A stretch of DNA of 64,000 nucleotides from Lamellibrachia satsuma (Eukaryota > Annelida > Polychaeta > Sabellida > Siboglinidae), in the NCBI GenBank assembly GCA_033239005.1, contig BSQZ01000018.1, positions 5,489,536 to 5,553,535 of the forward strand, in the 5' to 3' direction. The position numbers were made by a program, and so were the translations under genes. Below are positions 21,369 to 31,709 of the stretch, one piece after another. Under the pieces are notes generated by a model, which worked only from the letters and a program-made list of their open reading frames with translations, ran no database searches and was not told where the DNA came from. The number at the start of each line of letters is the position of its first letter. Position 1 is the first letter of the stretch.

Positions 21369-22005
21369 TTTTAACAAGATTTAACAAGATTGCCGTCCAA
21401 GCCAAAGGCCCAGATGGCAAGTGGACAAGGAAGCCATTGGCTTATTGAGAGTCCAACATTTTTCATTTATGCGTAACCCACCCTCCTGAGATATGTGTCA
21501 ACCTTGTTTTTAAACATATTCACGCTGCTAGCAGTTACACAATCTGTAGATAATGTGTTCCATTAATTGATTGTCCTCTGTGAGAATGAGTACTTCCTGA
21601 TATCCAATCTACACTGATCCTTCACTAATGTTACTTACTGACCTCTAATTCTACTATCTTGAGTGAGAAAAAAATATTTCTATAAATATTTTCATACCCA
21701 TTTAATATCTTAAAAACTTAAATTTTATCTCCTCTTTACCTCCTTGTTTCTAGGTTTGTTAAACCACATTCTTTTAGGCTTTCTTCATAACTAAGGTCTC
21801 TCAATTCTGGAATTATTTTAGTTGCTCTCCCCTGTATTTGTTCAATAGTATCTATATCCTTCTTATAATATGGTCTCCACGCTTGTATACAGTATTCTGT
21901 ATGAGGCCTAACTATTAGTTTATACAGAGAGATAAATAGCTTTTTTCCTTGTATGTTATATTTCTCCTAATCAACCCAAGAATTGGATTACCCTTTGAAG
22001 CTGCA
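21369..22005 (-). mobile_element. CR1-like LINE, 3' end (longest minus-strand copy)
   Basis: The left edge carries two tail repeats ('atttaacaagatttaacaag'). On the minus strand the coding part includes blocks equivalent to 'LIVRPH.EYCIQAW', 'RATK.IPELRDLSYEE' and the 'RTINEWN' block, with stops. The 3' UTR ('ggctttggcttgg', 'ccaatggcttcc') matches the other copies. It is 5'-truncated near 22005. Confidence 0.9.
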
Positions 22006-22009
22006 ATAC

Positions 22010-23290
22010 CACAATTAATGTGACAGTGCGTAACAAATTGTTGTAGCTTCTGGGCAATGTCTGATGCATACACAGGAAACCACTATATGTCCATTTCTGT
22101 GCTATTTATGATATACAAGCACAGAAAGCAGAGACTTGTTTACAGCTAGTGCATTCATCTGTCGCCACGGTACAACTGCATCCCTGACATGACTTTGTTT
22201 ATTGCCTAAACTATGATGTAGAATTGTAGATATAGTCACTTTGTCAGTGATGGGACAGAGACACAATTACGAGTACTGGTAATTAATTAAGATACTGGTA
22301 CCTCTTTTCCCAATATATTGTCACGCTGTCCATCCAGTTGTCAGTGTGTGTTTATTTACGACGCATCTTCAGTTATGCTTGTCATCTCCCACATAAATAA
22401 AATATTTCCACATAAATATCACTTGGTTATTCACGAGGCAATAATTTGCATGTAAAGCTGTAGCCATAATAATTTAGCCTCAGAGTGGATGAGATTGTTC
22501 CTCTGTTTATAAGGCAGTTATCCCCAGCTCACCACCAAGGCATTCCATCTCCCCTTTTACCCTCAGTAGGAAGCAATTTTATGGAGAAAGCCAGCCTAGT
22601 GGACAGTGAGAGAGCAATCTGGCAAAATGGCACCATCAGTATAGGCACAGCCAGCCTGTATTATATGCACACACAGTGGGCTGATCAGCTGACTGATGAG
22701 ACAGGCAGAATCCTGCCTTGTAGATAGCCTCTGCTGCCACTGGCTTGTCAGTCCATCTGCTCATCCTATTAGTCTTGTGGCCAGTGGAGGTTTCAGCCAG
22801 CCTCCGTATCAGTTGCTCTTTGTGCCATCAGCGCAGACCAGGGACGATGCTGCGTCACTGAGTGAGGGAGACACTGGACCAGGCTAGATGTTGTCCGTTT
22901 GATTTCTTGTTCAACACAGTGTGTTATTATGCATGTGTATTGATCCGCTGTATGTAGCAGTGTCTGTGGCTGCGACGAGGCAGCAACGACACATGTAGGG
23001 ACAGTTGTCCATACAGCTGTGGTTTGGAGTCCAATAACTTAGAACTAGCCTTGGATGTAACCGCAGACATTATGCTAAATATGTTCGAATTGAAGACGCC
23101 GTTCTCGCTGGATTTAACAAGATTATTCATCCGGATTTAACACAGGTGTTGTCTGCAGAGATGTGATGTGATCATGCATGGAATGCATCAGAGGTTCCGG
23201 ATTACACATGATGCGTCCAGTTCTCTATGGATTGTGTGGAATACGTGTTGTCGTTGTGCTAACTCAGACACCGTTGCTGCCAATTACACA
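22010..23290. other. No recognisable gene
   Basis: Moderately GC-rich around 22490-22890 and 22920-23100. Short open frames exist but show no family motif. Confidence 0.45.
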
Positions 23291-23292
23291 AC

Positions 23293-23520
23293 ATGGGGCA
23301 GATCAAAAGCATGCTAAAGGGCGCCATCTGTGGGCATGACAGCATAGCGAAGTCATCGCCGCACAACTCAGAGGTGGCCGAATCGGACACGGAGAGCCAG
23401 TACGGCCAGTACCGGCCATTGCGCAATGTCCAGACAACACCTCAGGCGGCATGGTCAACTACACACATAAATCACCTGTCACATGCACGATATCATCCGT
23501 TGCAGCATCGAGTCCGGTAG
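23293..23520 (+). CDS. Possible first coding exon, function unknown
   Basis: This 75-codon open stretch starts 'MGQIKSMLKGAIC', compatible with an N-myristoylation signal (Met-Gly) followed by a Cys. It continues with a Ser/Glu/Gln-rich segment ('SEVAESDTESQYGQYRPL'). It is more GC-rich than its surroundings, and candidate donor sites (for example 'tccggtaggtag') lie at its end. No family was recognised, and no matching downstream exon was found, so a chance open frame is quite possible. Confidence 0.25.
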   Translation: MGQIKSMLKGAICGHDSIAKSSPHNSEVAESDTESQYGQYRPLRNVQTTPQAAWSTTHINHLSHARYHPLQHRVR

Positions 23521-23774
23521 GTAGCCCCATGTTAGCCTTCACTGAGACCTTATCACGTTTTACTGTCGATATGTGGCTCGTCTGTGTTGATCGCATATTG
23601 TTGTGTATATGTGGCTATACTGGAGCTTGGTTGGCATGAACGGTCTTTGTAGCAAGGCATGGAATATGAACTAGATTACACATGTAGTAATCTTTCTCTG
23701 CTGCTGTACGGTGATATCTGAGTTGTTCTGGGTTTTGTTTTGTGGTCTCAACTAACGTATGCATATGGACAAGC

Positions 23775-23945
23775 ACATATACATGTGTATGCATGTTGTA
23801 CACACTCCAACACATATGTCCGCGCACGCACACACTCATGCACCCATGCACGCATGCATGCATGCATGCACGTACACATGCACGCACGCACACACGCACG
23901 CACGCACGCACGCATGCTTGCATGCTTGCACACATATGGACACAC
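23775..23945 (+). repeat. CACG/CATG microsatellite tract
   Basis: Alternating 'cacgcacg', 'catgcatg' and 'cacacaca' words, open in all frames on both strands as a result. Confidence 0.9.
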
Positions 23946-23949
23946 ACTG

Positions 23950-24940
23950 CATACTATTCTCTGTTTTGTCTATTCATACGAAGCCTTTTTCTAAAGGCAT
24001 CTTGGTTATTACATCATGATAGGTTGGATGTACAAAGTATTCTGCATAAGGCAATATCAAACTAGAGTAAACTTGAAAAAATGTCCTTTCCAAACTAATT
24101 TAGACAAGCAATGTTTTATATTTTTTACCTGTCTGGTGTCACCACTTTTCAGTTTTGGTGGCATCACCGAATCTGATATCACCGTATAGTGTCCAGGTTG
24201 ACAACTGGTTGTTGCTGCCCGTAATGTTGTGTGTGATAGGATTAATTAATTAAGTTGGACACAAGTTAGCATGTAAGCTAGCAAGGGAGGCAGACAACAA
24301 GCATGACATATGTATGTTACTTCAACTAATTCTGTCATTTGTTAGCTGGGCAGCTGTCATAATGAACAAAAGCAATACATGCAGAGTTGCTAAGTTAAAC
24401 AGTAGTAGAAAAGAGATTCTCCTGACGGAATATTTTGAAAAACATGAAGGTCTCAAGGGTCCTTATTATGCATAAGTTATGCAACCACATAAATGTGGAT
24501 TTGTTTTAAAAAAGGAGATTCTATGGAAGGACGGAAGGAGAGCAGGAGATGTAAAAGTTGCCTGAAAGGAAAGGTGACTCCTTCCCAAAGCAGGATACTT
24601 GCTGCCTCTATGTACACTTGTGTAGTGACCAAACAGAAGGCAATTCATTGTTTGGCGCACAGCAACAGTGCTCAGCCACACTGTCATATCTTTTCGCTGT
24701 AATTAATCAGTGACAAAATCCGAAGTTTGATAGGAGTGACTGCGCTTGTTGGCCAAGTTACAAAAACTTGTAAAGTCAACCTTTATTTAGACTTTTTCTT
24801 GGCTTAAAATAAGATGATTGGTGTTAGTTGATGGAAGCCAGTGTTGTGTGAATGGATGCAAACGGAATAAAGGCATATTTATGGAACAGACATCTCTCAG
24901 GTGCTCAGAACATGGTTGAGACTGTATACCAGACACATGA
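23950..24940. other. No recognisable gene
   Basis: Unassigned sequence between the CACG tract and the 36-bp array. Confidence 0.5.
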
Positions 24941-25273
24941 AAAGGCTAGAACACGAAGGCTTAGAATCATGCTCAGTAGAAGAAGAACACGAAGGCTGAG
25001 AATCGTGCTCAGTAAAAGAACACAAACGTTTAGAATCATGCTCAGTAGAAGAAGAATACAAAGGCTTAGAAACATCCTCAATAGAAGAAGAACACGAAGG
25101 CTTAGAATCATGCTCAATAGAAGAAAAACATGAAGGCTTACAACCATGCTTAATAGAAGAAGAACACGAAGGCTTTGAATCATGCTCAATAGAAGAAGAA
25201 CACGAAGGCTTAGAATCATGCTCAGTAGAAGAAGAACATGAAGGCTTAGAATCATACTCAATAGAAGAAGAAC
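24941..25273 (+). repeat. 36-bp minisatellite, about 9 copies (left part)
   Basis: The unit is 'gaacacgaaggcttagaatc' followed by 'atgctcagtagaagaa'. Copies differ by single bases and one lost triplet. The minus strand stays open as a 12-residue Ser/Lys/Glu repeat. The array is interrupted at 25274 by a CR1 3' end and resumes at about 25551. Confidence 0.92.
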
Positions 25274-25549
25274 AAGATTTAACAAGATTTGCCATCCAAG
25301 CCAAAGGCCCAGATGGCAAGTGGACAAGGAAGCCATTGGCTTATCGAGAGTCCAACAAAGTTCACCTACTTATAACCCGCCCTCCTGATATATGTGTCAA
25401 CCTTGTTTTTAAACATATTCACGCTGCTAGCAGTTACACAATCTGTAGACAGTTTGTTCCATTCATTTATTGTCCTCTGTGAGAACGAGTGCTTCCTGAT
25501 GTCCAATCTACATTGATCCTTTACTAATTTTACCTCATGTCCTCTAGTT
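25274..25549 (-). mobile_element. CR1-like LINE 3' end inserted in the 36-bp array
   Basis: Begins with the tail 'aagatttaacaagatttg', followed by the shared 3' UTR ('aaggcccagatggcaagtgg', 'cttatcgagagtccaac') and the 'RTINEWN' coding block on the minus strand. It is 5'-truncated at 'tcctctagttt'. Minisatellite sequence flanks it on both sides. No target-site duplication is visible; about 11 bp of the 36-bp unit seems missing at the junction. Confidence 0.93.
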
Positions 25550-25550
25550 T

Positions 25551-25614
25551 TGAATCATGCTCAATAGAAGAAGAACATGAAGGCTTAGAATCATGCTCAA
25601 TAGAAGAACATGCA
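25551..25614 (+). repeat. 36-bp minisatellite, continuation after LINE
   Basis: About 1.7 further units ('gaatcatgctcaatagaaga', 'gaacatgaaggcttagaatc') identical in type to 24941-25273. Confidence 0.9.
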
Positions 25615-25710
25615 GTAACAGAAAAGCAATAGCCTTTAAAATACCTAAAGTTTCTATGACTATGTGTACAATTTGACATGTTGTTGTTGCTCTCCCCTTT
25701 ATCCCTGAAG

Positions 25711-26436
25711 TCTGCGGTGAGGCTGGCACTGATACCTCTGAACTCTGGGGTGAGGCTGGCACTGATACCTCTGAACTCTGGGGTGAGGCTGGCACTGATA
25801 CCTCTGAACTCTGGGGTGAGGCTGGCACTGATACCTCTGAACTCTGGGGTGAGGCTGGCACTGATACCTCTGAACTCTAGGGTGAGGCTGGCACTGATAC
25901 CTCTGAACTCTAGGGTGAGGCTGGCACTGATACCTCTGAACTCTGGGGTGAGGCTGGCACTGATACCTCTGAACTCTGGGGTGAGGCTGGCACTGATACC
26001 TCTGAACTCTGGGGTGAGGCTGGCACTGATACCTCTGAACTCTGGGGTGAGGCTGGCACTGATACCTCTGAACTCTGGGGTGAGGCTGGCACTGATACCT
26101 CTGAACTCTGGGGTGAGGCTGGCACTGATACCTCTGAACTCTGGGGTGAGGCTGGCACTGATACCTCTGAACTCTGGGGTGAGGCTGGCACTGATACCTC
26201 TGAACTCTAGGGTGAGGCTGGCACTGATACCTCTGAACTCTGGGGTGAGGCTGGCACTGATACCTCTGAACTCTGGGGTGAGGCTGGCACTAATACCTCT
26301 GAACTCTGGGGTGAGGCTGGCACTGATACCTCTGAACTCTGGGGTGAGGCTGGTACTGATACCTCTGAACTCTAGGGTGAGGCTGGCACTGATACCTCTG
26401 AACTCTGGGATGAGGCTGGCACTAATACCTCTGAAC
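25711..26436 (+). repeat. 33-bp minisatellite, 22 copies
   Basis: The unit is 'tctggggtgaggctggcact' plus 'gatacctctgaac'. Most copies are identical; occasional variants are 'tctaggg', 'taatacc' and 'tggtact'. The plus strand is open for 265 codons as an 11-residue repeat, which is an effect of the period. The left flank (25691-25710) reads 'tctcccctttatccctgaag', the junction found in the 41-bp array. Confidence 0.95.
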
Positions 26437-26993
26437 TCTGGGGTGAGGCTGGCATCGTTACCTCTTTATCCCTGAAGTCTGGGGTGAGGCTGGCACTGCT
26501 AACTCTTTATCCCTGAAGTCTGGGATGAAGCTGGCATCGATACCTCTTTATCCCTGAAGTTTGGGATGAGGCTGGCATCGATACCTCTTTATCCCTGAAG
26601 TCTGGGGTGGGGCTGGCACTGTTACCTCTTTATCCCTGAAGTCTGGGGTGAGGCTGGCACTGCTACCTCTTTATCCCTGAAGTCTGGGGTGAGGCTGGCA
26701 CTGCTACCTCTTTATCCCTGAAGTCTGGGGTGAGGCTGGCACTGCTACCTCTTTATCCCTGAAGTCTGGGATGAGGCTGGCATCGATACCTCTTTATCCC
26801 TGAAGTCTGGGGTGGGGCTGGCACTGCTACCTCTTTATCCCTGAACTCTGGGGTGAGGCTGGCACTGCTACCTCTCTATCCCTGAAGTCTGGGGTGAGGC
26901 TGGCACTGCTACCTCTTTATCCCTGAAGTATGGGGTGAGGCTGGCACTGCTACCTCTTTATCCCTGAAGTTTGGGGTGAGGCTGGCACTGCTA
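26437..26993 (+). repeat. 41-bp minisatellite, about 13 copies
   Basis: The unit equals the 33-bp unit plus 8 bp: 'cctctttatccctgaag' replaces 'cctctgaac'. Copies are more diverse than in the 33-bp array ('gatgaggctggcatcgatac', 'ggtggggctgg'). Confidence 0.95.
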
Positions 26994-27523
26994 CATCCCA
27001 TTCCCTCCCATTCCCCACCATCCCTTCCCACACCCCATCCATTTCCATACCCTCCCATTCCCCACCATCCCATCCAACTCCCCCATCCACTCCCATTCCT
27101 CTCCCACTCCCCAATCCACTCCCATTTCCTCCCACTCCCCATCCACTCCCATTCCCCACCATCCCCTCCCACACCCCCATCCACTCCCATACCCTCCCAT
27201 TTCCCACCATCCCCTCCCACTCCCCATCCATTCCCATTCCCTCCTATTCCCCACCATCCCCTCCAACTCCCCCATCCACTTCCATTCCCTACCATCCCTT
27301 CCCACTCCTCATTCCCTCCCATTCCCCACCATCCCTCCCACTCCCCCATCTACTCCCATTCCCCACCATCCCCTCCAACTCCCCCATCCACTCCCATTCC
27401 CTACCATCCCTTCCCACTCCTCATTCCCTCCCATTCCCCACCATCCCTCCCACTCCCCCATCCACTCCCATTCCCTCCAACTCCCCATCCACTCCCATTC
27501 CCCACCATCCCTCCCACTCCCAT
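26994..27523 (+). repeat. Polypyrimidine C/T-rich array, about 530 bp
   Basis: Degenerate words 'cccattccccaccatccc' and 'ctcccactccccatccac' with almost no G on the plus strand. The complementary strand is G-rich with many GGG and GGGG runs. Long open frames on the minus strand (Gly/Trp/Glu/Met repeats) follow from this bias. Confidence 0.95.
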
Positions 27524-27551
27524 GATCCAGACATGTATTCTACAGTGGAGT

Positions 27552-27618
27552 GTCCTTGAAAGGTTTCCTTGAAAGGTTTCCTTGAAAGGTTTCTTTGAAA
27601 GGTTTCTTTGAAAGGTTA
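27552..27618 (+). repeat. 13-bp minisatellite, 5 copies
   Basis: The unit is 'ccttgaaaggttt', with the last two copies 'ctttgaaaggttt'. The unit contains a short palindrome 'ccttgaaagg'. Confidence 0.9.
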
Positions 27619-27619
27619 C

Positions 27620-28020
27620 TTTCTTCCAATGTTTTTCTGAATTTATCTTGAGAGAAAGAAACATGGAAATGGCATTTGGATGAAATGTTATTAGGGATGA
27701 TTAGAGGTAACGAGGATTGATGCAGCAGCTGCTGGTATTTCTCTAAGTCCTTCGGTGTAGTATGTCACTCCTTGTCAGCCGACTTCCACATTGAACTACG
27801 ATATTAAGTAATTGAATGCTCTGTAACAACACATCAGCACCCACTTGTGTGTGTGCATTCATACATGTGAGTGTCCCTTGGAAACCCTTGTGTAAACAAG
27901 GTCCAACACACACACCCATGTTTTCCTATGATTCGTGATGGATATTGCTAGTGATGTCGGTGGGAATTTAGACGTTTTGTAATGTCCTCAAAATACTTCA
28001 TGTGTGCGTGTGTGCATATG

Positions 28021-28063
<43 letters not shown>

Positions 28064-30080
28064 ATGCGCATGTGTGTGTGTGTGTGCATGCGCATGTGTG
28101 TGTGTGCGTGCGCATGTGTGTGTATGTGCATCCACATGTGCATGCTGATTTATTCAGGTTGGTGTGTAGCAGTCTGTACAGGTTTAAAAATTATATGATC
28201 CAGGCTATGTTTTGTAGGAACATAGTAACATACCAAAATTGATCTCAAACAAGCATGGGCTGTGTGCCTAACCAAACAATGTCTTGGTACAGCGACATGA
28301 TTGTATGTTTTGTGGCTTTGAACTGAATGCATTTAAGAAAATGTCAAAATTAAGAAAAACTATGTTAGCAATATTGTGCATAATTAATATGCACTGTTAA
28401 ACAATAGGCATCACTGCAATTGCTCCAGCAACTCATATTTCTCTTATTGGGATAGAATTTATGTAAATACATTATCTATTCTTATCAAGAATACAACGTT
28501 TATACCAAGTCAAGAAAAAAGGTTAATTTGCTATCTTGTAGGCATGTCAGTCAAACTTAGTGAGAGCCCACTTCTTTATGCTTTCAGTAATCTGGCTAAC
28601 AGTCAGTTAGCTATGTGGCTGGTCAGAGCTGTCAGAACACTCAAGATAGATACAATCCTTTCCATGAGGTATACTTTGGCCCTGTTGTCTCTCCCTGGGT
28701 CCACTGGTCCTTAGATGTTCAAAGTGGGGCACGTCCTTCAGAATGTTCACAGTTTCCTACAGGTTCACACTATTTGGTTTCCGCTGGAAATAATAATAAT
28801 AACAAAAACACATTATATATTTATGATTATATTAAATATTTTTGTATGACAGCATTTAAAAAAAGATGATATTAAGACAGATATCACAATTATAGCAATG
28901 TATAAATTCTGAAAAAGTAACAATTCTGAAAAATAAAAATATAAATAAATTCTGCATAATTAATTAACTGCCAAACAAGATATGTTTATAATGTTATTAT
29001 CTGATAAGATATTTCTTGTTTTAAATATCATGCAACCACCTAGATAGGCCCAACATTATTTATAGACCCTAGATGTAATCTGGTGTGAATTATAAACCTG
29101 CCCTGCTCTTCCACTGGCTGGACACAGCTGCAGCCAAGGGAGACTGGGGCTAAGTGTTAGCAGTAATTAACGACCCCCTTGATGGCCATGTAAGCAAGTC
29201 CTCTATGTCAGCACGATGCCATGTAATGTGATGTGTTGTGACTCGCCACTCAAGGCACCTGCATTGCTCACCAGGGGGCGTAGTAGGGGTCTACTTATTT
29301 TTCTTTATCCCATGAGGGATCATGCTTCAGTTAGACTTCCTGGTGTGTTACACACGAATGTGGGGCACAGTAATTTTAGATATGTGTTATTTTCAAAAAA
29401 CATATCATCTGACATAACTGCATTTGAGCAAGGCATATTGGGAAGTTTGCTGGTAGAACATGTTGGCAATGTAACTGTGGATTTTTAGATGATTTCAGTA
29501 GGTGGAAGGAATTTTGGCCATTTTTTCGCAACAAAGCACGTGTGTGTAGTAATTCATGCAGAAAATGGTAAACATTTACGGGCATGGCACGTTCAGACAT
29601 TTTAAATGAGTTACAAGTACGAGACTTTGACTAAACTCGATCAGCATGTCAATGAGATGATGGCAACGGCAGGTAAGAAGTTTCAGAATTTTTGATGGTC
29701 CCGTTTTCTTATAATCGTGCAAAACGTTAACATGGTTGCCAATGGGAAACGTAACAGGAGGCTGAACCCATGATTCTGAAGCCATGTATTGCTAGAATTC
29801 TGAAGTATTATTCCGAAATGATATGTTAATCAATTACGTGCTCAGTATTAGCTCTGTCTTGTTAATAAATGTAAAATTATACAATCATTAACTGCCATAA
29901 AATTTGTAGAGATGTTTTGAATGACAATACGATTTCCACTGCATATAAGGTAGATGAAAGCAGGAAAGGAGCTGTGATATCAGGCAAGGCAGGCAGTCTA
30001 CTGTGAATATCAGCTCATGACATATGCCCTTTTGTTTGTAAACACAGCTAACCTTGGCTGATGCCAGGAGTGATAATTCA
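27620..30080. other. No recognisable gene; TG repeat inside
   Basis: AT-rich, with a TG/CATG tract at 28010-28145. A stretch around 28670-28800 ends in 'aaataataataataac', like the tail of a retroelement, but no coding motif supports it. Confidence 0.45.
28010..28145 (+). repeat. TG microsatellite with CATGCGCATG interruptions
   Basis: About 20 uninterrupted 'tg' units, followed by repeated 'tgcatgcgcatgtgtg'. This is Z-DNA-prone alternating sequence. Confidence 0.92.
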
Positions 30081-30085
30081 TTCAG

Positions 30086-30270
30086 CTGCTCCTAATGGCT
30101 CATGGAAGGTGTGACTACACACATGGTGTACAGTTGCTCCTAATGGCTCATGGAAGGTGTGACTACACACATGGTGTACAGCTGCTCCTAATGGCTCATG
30201 GAAGGTGTGTACACACATGGTGTACAGTTGTCCTAATGGCTCATGGAAGGTGTGTACCCACATGGTGTAC
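30086..30270 (+). repeat. 48-bp minisatellite, 4 copies
   Basis: Words 'tcctaatggctcatggaagg', 'tgtgactacacacatggtgt' and 'acagttgc'. The third and fourth copies carry short deletions. Confidence 0.92.
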
Positions 30271-30401
30271 ATAACCGAAGATGTACATCTTATATCTAAC
30301 AGCACAAAATCTGATGATCTAATTTAACACTTTACTGACCAAATATGCTTTAGCAAATCACAATTAAAAAAATATAATTTGACCATTATCTGTATATGAA
30401 C

Positions 30402-30489
30402 ACCGACCTTGAATACCAACCTTGAATACCGACCTTGAATACCAACCTTGAATACCAACCTTGAATACCGACCTTGAATACCAACCTTG
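30402..30489 (+). repeat. 13-bp minisatellite, about 6-7 copies
   Basis: Units 'gaccttgaatacc' and 'aaccttgaatacc' alternate irregularly. Confidence 0.9.
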
Positions 30490-30722
30490 CCATTCAGAAA
30501 TTTTGTGAATAGCTGACAACAATTTCCAAAACCTGTGGACAAAGTTTATCTGGGCCAGTGGGGTCAGGCATTCAGGGTATCATGTGATGGGCGTCTCATT
30601 AATGCTGATTCATCATTAACACCTGTATAATTACGTTCCCTTCAGCATGCAATATAAACATGATATTCCCCCAAAAACATTAAATTTTAACAGATAACGG
30701 TCAAAGTATATTTTTTTATGTG

Positions 30723-30936
30723 GTTCATTGCAATTCCCTCCTTCATAATATTACTATCAAGGGTATTACAAAACTTCATCGTGTCCAAAATTGTTTGGCT
30801 AGAGTAGTTAAACGATCTCCTCGTTTCTCTCGCTCACTTCCACTTCTAAAATCATTTGGTTTTGTTGCGCCACTGAGCTCGGATTTTCCGAAGATATTGG
30901 CACCAAAGAAGTCATTTTATTATTATTATTATTAAA
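30723..30936 (+). pseudogene. LINE relic (CR1/L2-like), RT C-terminal fragment with ATT tail
   Basis: The stretch encodes 'CNSLLHNITIKGITKLHRVQ', 'NCLARVVKRSPRFSRSLPLL' and 'KSFGF', matching the 'NSLLYG ... LQRVQN.LARVV ... LKSLHWLP' region downstream of the RT in L2/CR1-type LINEs. It then jumps to a non-homologous 3' segment ending in 'ttattattattattattaaa'. The internal jump suggests a deletion between the coding part and the 3' end. It is a different family from the CR1-like copies with the GATTTAACAA tail. Confidence 0.75.
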
Positions 30937-30953
30937 ACACATCTGGGCGGTCG

Positions 30954-31048
30954 AGATGTTTTAGAATAAATATACTTTATACTGTATATAGTATAAACTA
31001 TATTTTATTCTAAAACATCTGAATAAACTATATTTATTCTAAAACATC
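30954..31048. repeat. AT-rich hairpin with duplicated right arm
   Basis: The left arm 'agatgttttagaataaa' (30954-30970) is matched by its reverse complement ending at 31020 and again at 31048. The centre 'tttatactgtatatagtata' is itself nearly palindromic. It lies directly after the LINE relic's ATT tail. Confidence 0.85.
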
Positions 31049-31049
31049 T

Positions 31050-31490
31050 TGAATGTGATTGTACAACTTTGCACATTAAAAAAGGAAAAAATCAACTGAA
31101 ATTCCTGTTAAATAATACATAAGAATGACACAAGGAAACCCTTGGTGGACTAGTCAGCGTTGGTGAAGTGTGCAGTAAATCTAGATCCCGTTGCACCCAC
31201 TTGAAGTTGTACAGTTTATGTTTCACTCTCTAGAGTGTGTCAATAGTGTCAATGTCATCAGTATCATAAGTAGATATAAATGATGTGAGATACCTTGACA
31301 TGTTGCCCATGCAGAGAACTGTCAAGAAAAATCTAAATCAATTTGCGGTGATAAATGTGGGTGTAAAAAACACACAAGTGCGTCATGCATGCATGCTTTA
31401 CATGCATGTACGCACGCATGCATCCAAACAATGGTAATTAAGATGATAACATCCAACAAAGACCTTGCTCAGTCACACATCAGCATGCAT
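31050..31490. other. No recognisable gene
   Basis: Unassigned; contains a short CATG/CACG tract near 31385-31425. Confidence 0.5.
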
Positions 31491-31493
31491 TAA

Positions 31494-31702
31494 TTCTTTA
31501 AGCATTAGTGCTAAACAAGGAACAGCACAATGTGTTCTTTAAGAATTAGTGCTAAACAAGGAACAGCACAATGTGTTCTTTAAGAATTAGTGCTAAACAA
31601 GGAACAGCACAATGTGTTCTTTAAGAATTAGTGCTAAACAAGGAACAGCACAATGTGTTCTTTAAGAATTAGTGCTAAACAAGGAACAGCACAATGTGTT
31701 CT
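31494..31702 (+). repeat. 41-bp minisatellite, 5 copies
   Basis: The unit begins 'ttctttaagaattagtgcta' and ends 'aacaaggaacagcacaatgtg'. The copies are identical except for one base in the first (agcatt). Confidence 0.95.
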
Positions 31703-31709
31703 TAGTATA

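Noticed and set aside
23742..24065. Cys/His/Thr-rich frames that could look like metal-binding proteins
   Set aside because: They are translations of the CACG/CATG microsatellite in every frame of both strands.
25678..26475. 265-codon plus-strand frame with an 11-residue repeat
   Set aside because: It is the 33-bp minisatellite read through; the minus strand is equally open.
26909..27349. Gly/Trp/Met-rich minus-strand proteins
   Set aside because: They result from the pyrimidine-rich strand bias of the tract, and several frames are open at once.
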